A program made the position numbers and the translations under genes. A stretch of DNA of 64,000 nt, from NCBI GenBank assembly GCA_001936135.1, contig CP012817.1:2666001-2730000 (forward strand), given 5' to 3'. Shown here piece by piece: positions 20,243 to 28,288 of this stretch. This DNA comes from Saccharomycopsis fibuligera x Saccharomycopsis cf. fibuligera (taxonomy: Eukaryota > Ascomycota > Saccharomycetes > Ascoideales > Saccharomycopsidaceae). The number at the start of each line of letters is the position of its first letter. Within the stretch, counting starts at the first letter, position 1. Under the pieces are notes generated by a model that saw only the letters and a program-made list of their open reading frames with translations, was not told the origin of the DNA and did not search any database.

Positions 20243-20977
20243 ATGAGTAGTAACAGACAGATCATAAAGCAGCAGACAGAACTTCAGAATGATTTGATGT
20301 CTTCTGTCGCTAACACAAACAAAAAAATTCTCTCGTGGTTGCAGCCGTTTAAGCATACCGGAAATGGAAATAGCCCATCGAGTTCTAAAATAATAGCAAG
20401 AGACGAGCAATTAGATCAAAATGATAGCAAAGGTGCCAATTTTTTTACACTACCCATAATAAGTGGCGGCTCAGGGTTAACTTTAGACAATGAGTCTGGC
20501 TTGCAGATCAATACCATCGATGACCACATTAAGAACCGCAAAACCATTAAGTATAAAAATGATAATGTTCACAACTATGACGCTTTCACCTCAGGTAGCA
20601 ACAAGAAGGCAAATTTGCAAATCCAACTTAATGATTCGGATAGCATGAAGTCGTTGAAAAATAAATTGAGAAAGGATAATGTACGGAAAATAAGGCAAGA
20701 TCAGTATGTAAATGGTTCTCAAAATGATCGAAACTTCAATAACAATAATAACAATAACAATAATAATACTTATAATAATAACGGTAGACCGTCACCTAGT
20801 GTACGTGCACAGAAGACTGTTGGAACAACAAACAGATCCGTACATTACGCAGGAGCTGGAACTAATGATGATGACTATGACGAGGATAGTGACAAAGAGC
20901 TTAGAAACCAACGTTCAGCCAAGAAAAAAACAAATGTTCTTTTTGGGTCCAAAGTGGGGAAAAGGAAGAGAAAGTGA
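20243..20977 (+). CDS. NOP19-like nucleolar protein (tentative)
   Basis: A 244-aa basic protein. The start is the ATG giving MSSNRQIIKQQTELQ; 20 further open codons upstream have no ATG. The N-terminus (TELQNDLMSSVANTNKKILSWLQPF), then FFTLPIISGGSGLTL with a following TIDDHI, resembles the pattern I recall for Nop19, a small-subunit processome component needed for 40S assembly. The lysine-rich helix SMKSLKNKLRKDNVRKIR, a poly-Asn run (~20737-20770) and the KRKRK C-terminus fit a nucleolar protein. The PAC/RRPE-type sites upstream independently point to a ribosome-biogenesis gene. Assignment rests on short motifs, so it remains tentative. Confidence 0.6.
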   Translation: MSSNRQIIKQQTELQNDLMSSVANTNKKILSWLQPFKHTGNGNSPSSSKIIARDEQLDQNDSKGANFFTLPIISGGSGLTLDNESGLQINTIDDHIKNRKTIKYKNDNVHNYDAFTSGSNKKANLQIQLNDSDSMKSLKNKLRKDNVRKIRQDQYVNGSQNDRNFNNNNNNNNNNTYNNNGRPSPSVRAQKTVGTTNRSVHYAGAGTNDDDYDEDSDKELRNQRSAKKKTNVLFGSKVGKRKRK

Positions 20978-21301
20978 ATGAAAGTGCGTTCACCTTTATA
21001 ATTCCATAACAGTTAGAACTAATGTTATATAGAGCGTTTTTAAACTCTAATTACAGTGTGCGTAAAATTCGTAAGATTAAAAAGGAAATTGAAATAGATT
21101 ATCGCTAACTCAAACAAGGTAAATCATGAACTACCTGAATCGAGATACGTACAAATAACATGCTTTTAAAGAATGAAAACGAATAAATGGATTGAACAAA
21201 CAGAGCAAATAAAACAAAATTACGCAACGAAACACAACCAAACCGTGAATAATAAATCGAGAAAAAAGAGACCAGAATGACATATAAGTAAATACCATCA
21301 G
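20978..21301. other. Convergent intergenic region
   Basis: 324 bp of AT-rich DNA between the 3' ends of the NOP19-like and PEX39-like genes. Nothing beyond likely 3'-end signals is visible. Confidence 0.5.
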
Positions 21302-22211
21302 TTAGTGAATGTCTTTACTGACACTTTGACTGCCAAAACCAAATCCCGTGAGTTGCTGGTTTTCTTCTTCCCTAGCAATCTCCCACGGCTTCTTGCGCTG
21401 CTTTAGCATCGGCTTTGACAGTTGATCTTGTAGTATAATATTTGGAATTTGCTTAATTCCCGGGATCGGCTTTCCTGATATGATCAACTCCACAAGTTCA
21501 TCATAAGTCAACGATTTAGACTCTTCTGGCTGTTCTGGCTCCAGGTGTAGACTAGCATCAATAGCAGCAACAGTATGATTACTATTATCGTTGACAGGAA
21601 CGCTATTATTGCCGCTGACGACAGCTCTGGCATCTGCAAAACCACTAGAAGCACCCGCTATATGACTTGTGCTTGTGCTTGAACTGGTATTGGCACTTGC
21701 ACTTGTACTTGTGATTTTTGCTAATGCAATTCGCTGTTGAGTATTGTTGATGATGTGTGGCTTTTTGCCAATCTCAGAAACTCCATCCATATTAACTACT
21801 AACTTTCTAGAGCTATCTGCATTATTCTGATCTATCCAATGATTGTAAACTTGAGGATCTATGGCTATTCCAAGATTTCTCTTAAAATAAAACACTTTTG
21901 CTTTTGAGGCAAGCTTTTCAAACTCTTTTGAGGACAAAACTGTATTTGCATCACTATAAGAATCCCTAATTAGACTTAACCCAGCCTGAGTATTAGTTAG
22001 TATATAATTTCTGATGATCTTTTATTCATTCATGGTAATGAACACCTATATATCTACTTAAGCGCAGTTCAAACACATCCAGTAGGCATTCGTTCCGGGT
22101 GTGTGGAGCTATTGTAGCAACGGTACATACCTGATACTTGTAGTCTTGAGCCCAGTCAAACTCGTAAAACCGTTGGAGAGGATTCTCATCAATAAGTGTT
22201 TCTGTATTCAT
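21302..22211 (-). CDS. PEX39-like peroxisomal import protein (KPWE motif), one intron
   Basis: Spliced gene: exon 1 is 22131-22211 (27 codons, MNTETLIDENPLQRFYEFDW...YQ); the intron is 21986-22130 (145 nt, donor GTATGT, branch TACTAAC, acceptor CTCAG); exon 2 is 21302-21985. The phase is 0 and the product has 254 aa. Without exon 1 the frame has no ATG near its start. The diagnostic part is near the C-terminus: SLTYDELVELIISGKPIPGIKQIPNIIL, then KQRKKPWEIAREEE. This (S/T)xxELVxLI..GKPIPGIxxIP plus KPWE combination is the mark of the Pex39/Yjr012c family, which works with Pex7 in PTS2 import; KPWE also occurs in Pex18/21. The middle is Ser/Thr/Asn-rich linker. Family is likely; function is inherited from it. 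Confidence 0.72.
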
Positions 22212-22539
22212 TTTCTTTTTTTTCTTTTTTCTTTTTATGTTTGGTATCGTTAGTATAGCCAAGGAAGTCAAACAAGAATAGATCAGAAGATTATAAAGGA
22301 AGAAAGTAAAACTAAACAAAAAATAGGAACTTCTACCCCGGAATTTTTACATCTTTTTCTTTTCTTTTCTTTTTTATTTACCTAAAACCAAATCATATGA
22401 CACGGGCATGCACACACATGCACCGGCGTAATATCGCATTACACTAACGAAAAAAGTTGCAAATATCAACATCGCTATTATTATTATTTGCATCGTTATC
22501 AATTGTTTCTTTTTCTTTTTCACTTTCTATAAAATTCAA
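22212..22539. other. PEX39-like promoter / 3' flank of 789-aa gene
   Basis: 328 bp between two minus-strand genes, with A/G-rich (minus strand) leader just upstream of the ATG at 22211. No gene seen. Confidence 0.45.
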
Positions 22540-24909
22540 TTATTTCACCAAAGATCGTATTTCACAAAATGCATCTGTGATCTCAGATATTAGTTTCTCA
22601 AATACCTCGTCATGCTTTTGCTTTAAGACATTAGGGTTTTCCTCGATAACGGTCTTGATATTTTGCACCAAGTACATGATTTTGGCTAATTTGATACTAA
22701 TTGTTTTATAACGTAAGTTTGTTAAATGTTTCCTTGTTAGCACTTCGCTGTCCTTGAATTTCACTTCATTGAGCTTCTCCAAGAATTCAGACAGCATCTC
22801 AAGTTCGTTTTCAATAACAGGACTGAAACATGAATAATTCATGCATAGTGCCTCTTCTTCAGATCCAAAAATCATAAACTCATGAATAATCTTATTCAAA
22901 ACTTTGAAATACATTGTGATTTTGGTGCAGAATAAACTTTTAATAATCTTTTCTTCTCTTCTGGTGAATTTGTGAATGCTTGGCTTTTTCTTTCCATCAT
23001 GGTCAACTAATTCTCTTTCGGCCTCCACTAATTGATGCAAAAAATCTTCCACTAAAATTTTTTTATTATTGAGCTCTTTGATAATTAGACTTGTATAATC
23101 AGTAAGTAAATTCACTGTCTCTATAATGTCATCAATTACTTTTGTTTTTATAGCTTTAGTCACATTATTAACAATACTTTTCTCTTCTGCAGTCTGCGTG
23201 CCGTTAGAAACTCTTTCTTTTAAATCTGATAAAATCCCATTATCATAGTTCTCATTAGAATCATCGCCTTTTTCTTTTTTTTCCATGGACTCAGGATTCT
23301 TATCATTAACACTAGAATGATCTTTACCTTGCAAGTCTTTTTCATCTCCATTGTTTTCTGAGGAAGCACCGTAAAACTCTTTATTCATGTCGTCCAAGAT
23401 TTTTCGGTTCAAATCAAAAAGACTACCAATAAGTAACTCGAAATTCACAATAATCATCAATATTGTATAGCTGTAGGGAAGCTGAATCTTTCTAATAATT
23501 TGATAAAACTGCATGATGTTACCTTCTTTTATGCTTCGATTTGTTTTTGTGTTGCTCTGAAGTAGTGTGAATGTGACATTATTGAGTCTTACAATGTCTT
23601 GGATTTTTTGATCAATTCTAACCAAATTGGATTTATTTGATCCGGGAGCAGCAAATTTGAAATTTAAAGTTGCAAGAAGAATATATAGATACCATTTATT
23701 TGATATTCTCAATGGTCTGGAAGATATTAGGAAATTAGTAAAATTTGGGAACTGATAAATACGCATATCTAAATCGTTTTGGGTACTGGGTCCATCTGGT
23801 TGGTTGGAATCATCAGTCGAATCATCCTTTTGATCATAATTATCTTTTTCTTCTTTCTTGCTTTCGTCATGCATGAGTGCTACTATAGATTTGACTTTGA
23901 TAGACTTCAAGTTTTCAAAATTCACAAACTTGAACTTTTTAGTATCAAATTTGGGCAGCTTGAACCGCTCCCAATTATAGTTTATATAGTTTTGACAGTA
24001 AAGTTTCTTCAAATAATTTCGATCCCATGCATACTTCATCAAATTATCTGTTTTCTCAGTAAACCCATTAAGCTGATTTAAGTATTCTTTCAAGTACCTC
24101 AAAATTTCAGTTTTTGTAAAATTCAAAGTAGTCTCGCTGGAGGATGGTAGCCTTTGAAGAAAACTTTTTACTTGGTTGCTAGTAATTAACAAATTATACA
24201 AGTATGAAAGAATGTTTGGCATGAATTGCTTGAGTATAATAATTTTTTGTTTACCAGTTTCTGCTTCTTTATATTCTATGGTTATATCAAGCAACAACTT
24301 TAGCTTATTTATGATATGTATTATATTTTTATTACCAGTTTTCATAAGAAACTTGATATAAAATAGTCTGAAATGGTCAAATGAAGATGGTGAAGATGAC
24401 TGCTTAGATTGAGATTGAGATGATCCCGGTGGTGGAGGTGGTGCCATTGTGGAAGCAGACGATGGCATCGGTGGTTTACCAAATTGCTTTGTAGCTTTCA
24501 AAAAAAAACCAGTCTTAATTTTTGCAATATTTTGGGTCAAAATGATGGTAGCTAATAGTTGAATTTCTATAATTCTGATAAGTTCATCAATAGTGAGGTT
24601 TGGCTGATTGATCATACCTTTGAATCTTTCCCAATCTTCCACATATGGTTTGTTGTTTTCCTTTTCTGTTACTGAAAGGTTTTCTTTATATAATAAATTG
24701 TGTATCTTGTGAGTTGATCGCAATTTGATCTTGTAATCCAAATTGTCGAAAAGAATGGGGACAGCTTCGATGGACAAATCAGTGAGAAGAGCATCATACA
24801 TGAGCTCAATTGGCTTGAAACATGTGAGATAATGGTCAGAGAGGGCAATGGTAAGAAAGCTTAGGTCATAAAAAAACCTCTTTTTCACATCTTCTGAGAT
24901 TGCCAGCAT
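22540..24909 (-). CDS. Orphan 789-aa helical protein
   Basis: I do not recognise this protein. It is intact from an ATG (MLAISEDVKKRFFYDLSFL) and looks almost entirely helical. Features are a proline-rich break with six consecutive prolines (~150-165), a charged low-complexity insert (~345-375), two hydrophobic stretches that might be membrane-embedded (around KWYLYILLATLNFKF, ~405, and SYTILMIIVNFELLIGSLF, ~475), an acidic Asn/Asp/Lys-rich linker (~500-560) and a long C-terminal coiled-coil-like region. I considered a peroxisome-inheritance (Inp2/vezatin-like) or organelle-tether protein from the layout, but found no motif that proves it. It is transcribed divergently from PGS1. Confidence 0.75.
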   Translation of the reverse strand: MLAISEDVKKRFFYDLSFLTIALSDHYLTCFKPIELMYDALLTDLSIEAVPILFDNLDYKIKLRSTHKIHNLLYKENLSVTEKENNKPYVEDWERFKGMINQPNLTIDELIRIIEIQLLATIILTQNIAKIKTGFFLKATKQFGKPPMPSSASTMAPPPPPGSSQSQSKQSSSPSSFDHFRLFYIKFLMKTGNKNIIHIINKLKLLLDITIEYKEAETGKQKIIILKQFMPNILSYLYNLLITSNQVKSFLQRLPSSSETTLNFTKTEILRYLKEYLNQLNGFTEKTDNLMKYAWDRNYLKKLYCQNYINYNWERFKLPKFDTKKFKFVNFENLKSIKVKSIVALMHDESKKEEKDNYDQKDDSTDDSNQPDGPSTQNDLDMRIYQFPNFTNFLISSRPLRISNKWYLYILLATLNFKFAAPGSNKSNLVRIDQKIQDIVRLNNVTFTLLQSNTKTNRSIKEGNIMQFYQIIRKIQLPYSYTILMIIVNFELLIGSLFDLNRKILDDMNKEFYGASSENNGDEKDLQGKDHSSVNDKNPESMEKKEKGDDSNENYDNGILSDLKERVSNGTQTAEEKSIVNNVTKAIKTKVIDDIIETVNLLTDYTSLIIKELNNKKILVEDFLHQLVEAERELVDHDGKKKPSIHKFTRREEKIIKSLFCTKITMYFKVLNKIIHEFMIFGSEEEALCMNYSCFSPVIENELEMLSEFLEKLNEVKFKDSEVLTRKHLTNLRYKTISIKLAKIMYLVQNIKTVIEENPNVLKQKHDEVFEKLISEITDAFCEIRSLVK

Positions 24910-25222
24910 ATTTTTGAATAATACTAAGAGTCAATATGTTGTAGCGCTAGTGTTAATGAAGTTTCTATAACTGGTTTGATTGGCTTAGTTAGTTCCATAG
25001 ATAGTATATTTTTTCTCTTACATGCTTCAACTAAAAGGGTTGGACGAACCCCCACGTGAATTTTCAATGCGACAGTTTCGATTTCAATTCAGCACCAATT
25101 TTTTCTCTTGTTTTTTGTTTCTAATGAGTTTATCTTTTCTCATCTTGATGTTCTAAGATACCCAGTGTTCTGTACCGATTCACATATAACAGTTGCTTTT
25201 AAACAAGCATATCTCCTATACA
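24910..25222. promoter_or_regulatory. Divergent promoter with CACGTG
   Basis: 313 bp between the orphan 789-aa gene and PGS1. It contains an E-box CACGTGAA (CACGTG at 25053-25058), 165 bp before the PGS1 ATG and ~145 bp from the other start, a plausible Cbf1 or Pho4/Ino2-type bHLH site. Confidence 0.5.
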
Positions 25223-26815
25223 ATGCTTGGCCTGGCCTTGGGTAGCTACTTCAAACATCATGCCGTGGCGTACGCGAACAGAAACTACTCTACTAATGCC
25301 CGTTTCCATCCAAGAGTCAACTCGGTGATATCCCAACTCAACATGGTTGCGCCAAGATTCTTATTGGAAAAGGGCCAAGTAGAAATTTTAACAGATCCAA
25401 AAGATTTCTACAGCCAAATAAAAGAAAAAATTGCTTCTGCTGAAGATCGTATCTTTTTATCATCATTATACATTGGTAAAACTCAACATGAATTGATCTC
25501 TTGCCTTTCTCAGGCTTTGGAAGCTAAACCAAACTTGAAATTATATATATTAATAGACTATCTCCGGGGAACCAGAGAATATCCATCACAATCTTCATTG
25601 ACTATACTTTCACAACTTTTGGAAAAATTTGGCAACCATCGAGTTGATCTCCGATTGTATCACACTCCAAACTTAAGCGGCATCACCGAGAAAATTATTC
25701 CAAAGAGGCTCAATGAAGCATTCGGACTTCAGCACATGAAGATCTATGGATTTGACCAGGAAGTAATAATATCAGGCGCAAACTTATCACAGGACTACTT
25801 CACAAACAGACAAGACAGATACTACATATTTAAGAACCCAAATTTAACTAACTACTTTTTCAATTTATCAAGACTTATCAGTCAAATCAGTCACAAAGTC
25901 ACTTATTTACCACACAATAAGAAGCTTCTCATTGATTGGCCAACTAGCAACTTAACTGCAGATCCACAGTTCAATTTGGAAAGATTTTTGATAGAAACTA
26001 CTCATTTGCTTGAGCCAATACTATACGGTAATAGAATTGAGCATTATGACAATGACGACTATCAAAAAATTGTTGATCAAAATACAAAAATCCAAGAAAT
26101 AGAAGATGAAAAATTTCACCAAGACAATGCAATGCAGCATTATGATACTATTGTTTATCCAATATCTCAACTCACTCCGTTATTGAAGCCAGACAGAAGT
26201 ACTGAAAAACCAGCAATACTTAGACTTTTATCCTTCTTGGACTCATCTACCATCAACTGGACCTTCACTGCCGGATATTTCAATATGGATACCGATATTA
26301 AAGAGCGTCTTCTCAAATCAACTTCAAATTGTGGTGAAGTTATTGTGGCTTCACCGAAATCTAACAGTTTCTTCAAGTCCAATGGGATTTCCAAATACAT
26401 ACCACCAGCATACTTGTATCTTGCACAGAACTTTCTAAAGGCAGTGCATGCTGAGGGTAAGCAAGATAATATCAAGTTGAATGAGTGGGAAAACGGTATT
26501 GTCAACACAAAAAACGGTTGGTCTTATCATGCAAAAGGGATTTGGATAAGTGAACCTGATGAAAAAATACCTTCAATAACAGTTGTAGGATCTTCCAATT
26601 ATACCAAAAGATCCTATAATTTGGACTTAGAGACTAATGTTGTTCTTGTGACTAAAGACCAAGAGCTCAAAGGAAAAATGCAAGAGGAAATTGACAACAT
26701 TAAAAAGCATACTAGACAGTTAACTTTGAAAGATTTTGATGAAAACAAGGATCCAGATAGACAAATTCCATTTGGTGTGAAAGTTGCTGCCAACATTGTT
26801 GGTAATGGTCTTTGA
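25223..26815 (+). CDS. PGS1: Phosphatidylglycerophosphate synthase (mitochondrial)
   Basis: A 530-aa PLD-superfamily enzyme that makes phosphatidylglycerol phosphate from CDP-diacylglycerol and glycerol-3-phosphate, the committed step to cardiolipin on the mitochondrial inner membrane. Two HKD motifs are visible: QHMKIYGFDQEVIISGANLS (His171, Lys173) and WSYHAKGIWI...GSSNYTKRS (His436, Lys438). The N-terminus (MLGLALGSYFKHHAVAYANRNYS) is a typical presequence. The start is the first in-frame ATG; ten open codons before it lack one. Length is near that of S. cerevisiae Pgs1 (521 aa). One of the clearest calls in the window. Confidence 0.95.
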   Translation: MLGLALGSYFKHHAVAYANRNYSTNARFHPRVNSVISQLNMVAPRFLLEKGQVEILTDPKDFYSQIKEKIASAEDRIFLSSLYIGKTQHELISCLSQALEAKPNLKLYILIDYLRGTREYPSQSSLTILSQLLEKFGNHRVDLRLYHTPNLSGITEKIIPKRLNEAFGLQHMKIYGFDQEVIISGANLSQDYFTNRQDRYYIFKNPNLTNYFFNLSRLISQISHKVTYLPHNKKLLIDWPTSNLTADPQFNLERFLIETTHLLEPILYGNRIEHYDNDDYQKIVDQNTKIQEIEDEKFHQDNAMQHYDTIVYPISQLTPLLKPDRSTEKPAILRLLSFLDSSTINWTFTAGYFNMDTDIKERLLKSTSNCGEVIVASPKSNSFFKSNGISKYIPPAYLYLAQNFLKAVHAEGKQDNIKLNEWENGIVNTKNGWSYHAKGIWISEPDEKIPSITVVGSSNYTKRSYNLDLETNVVLVTKDQELKGKMQEEIDNIKKHTRQLTLKDFDENKDPDRQIPFGVKVAANIVGNGL

Positions 26816-26898
26816 TAATTTTGTTAATAGCTCTGACTTGTAAATATATACATATCAGTTATCGTTATGTAGCTAATAGCATTTATGTTTTACTGCAA

Positions 26899-28003
26899 TT
26901 AACAAACACGCAAATCTTGTAGCTCCACATACTCTTCAGTTTGAATATATCTTAATTTCACTATCGGTTTGTTGTTTCTATATATTTTATGCTGGTAAAT
27001 TATAAGGCCTCCAAATATCAAATTGATAAATGCTGAAAGAGTTGGTTCATGGTTCAATTTATGCCTAATTTGTTGCTGATTGAAAGGGTACATAATGTCA
27101 TTGGAAGGTGACAAAACCCAGCTTATCACCAATAATGCCGAAGCAGCAGTGTCCAAAGTTGCAGCTGTCAAACAGTATCCAAAGCTTGAAAAGCTAGAAA
27201 AATTTAAACTTGCTTGCGGCACAAGCTTAACCAGACCAAATATTTTCCCTTCCAATTCAATAAACCAAACAAAATCAAGCCAAAACAATCCAAAACTGCC
27301 CATACCACTAGGAAGTCCCTCAAAAGTCTTATAAACCACTTTATGCTCTGACCAAAACCCATAGCCCGCCAACAACACAAATAAATTCCACAACCCTACC
27401 ACCAATACTACGGCCACTGCTAGGATTGAAAGGTCTTGCTCTACATTCTGTGAACGCTTATACAACACCATCATTTGAAATACAAGATAAACGGATAAAA
27501 TTAAACCGACTGTGTCTAAAAGGAATTTAATAACGGAAAGTGGTGCATCGGGGAAAACAGGATATCGATTAGCGTATTGGTGATGAGTTATAGCTAAGCT
27601 GTGGAAAACAAATACTGAGAATGACAGAAGGTATTGTAAAAGCTTTCGCGAGAGAACATTACGTTAATAATCTAATCTGATTGAAAAGGATAATATCTTC
27701 TTTATGAATAGTGTGAAAAATAGAACATACCGTGAGGAGGAGCAAATCATAAGAAAGCCCATATATCGACTTTTTTGCTTTGTTCCATTTCACCAAAGAG
27801 ACTAATGCTGCAACCTAAAAACCAGGAAGGGATTTGATGTTAGTTTTCTGTGTTCGAGCTGTCAATTATTTGGAATTACCGTTTTACAAACAACATACCC
27901 TGAGTAACAGACCACCAGCTTGAACAATATCTTGGCCTGTCATCATATGCTGTTGTGCTGAAGTATAATGTAACATAAGTCGAATGCCGCAATAGCGCTG
28001 CAT
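26899..28003 (-). CDS. ERS1: Cystinosin/Ers1-like PQ-loop transporter, three exons
   Basis: Exon 1 is 27899-28003 (35 codons), intron 1 27815-27898 (84 nt, GTATGT/ACTAAC/TTTAG), exon 2 27731-27814 (28 codons), intron 2 27643-27730 (88 nt, GTATGT/ATTAAC/AAAG), exon 3 26899-27642. All junctions are phase 0, giving 310 aa. Splicing restores VKWNKAKKSIYGLSYDLLLL, the first PQ-loop signature (KS..GLS.D), though the canonical PQ itself is absent there. The second PQ loop is KLVPQASLNF...FGYCLTAATLDTAAS, as in cystinosin and yeast Ers1. About seven hydrophobic helices fit. The family exports cystine from vacuoles/lysosomes; Ers1 works with Meh1/Ego1 at the vacuole. It converges on PGS1. Upstream lies CACGTG (28065-28070). 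The exact start (28003 or an ATG at codons 20/21) is uncertain. Confidence 0.82.
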
Positions 28004-28288
28004 TTTGAAATGTTGGTTTAATATTACAGAAAGTACACGAAAAAGCAGAACCTGCGAAAGCCGACACGTGAACCATTCAAATCGAGCTTAAAAAGCAGAT
28101 TATACAATATAACATCCTGATCTACATTAACACATGATAATAATAGGGTACCTAAATGTATTTCAAATTCTGGAAACCAAACTATATACAAGTACACCAA
28201 CAATCAAACTCAAAACATGACTTTATCTGAAAAAATAAAAATATTTGTATATGAATTTGTTAATGCATGCAATTAACCACAAACTGTT

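Noticed and set aside
27876-28076. 66-codon frame containing SSWWSV, briefly considered as the ERS1 start
   Set aside because: It is in the wrong phase for the exon-2 PQ-loop signature; the MQRYCGIR...GLLLR frame joins in phase.
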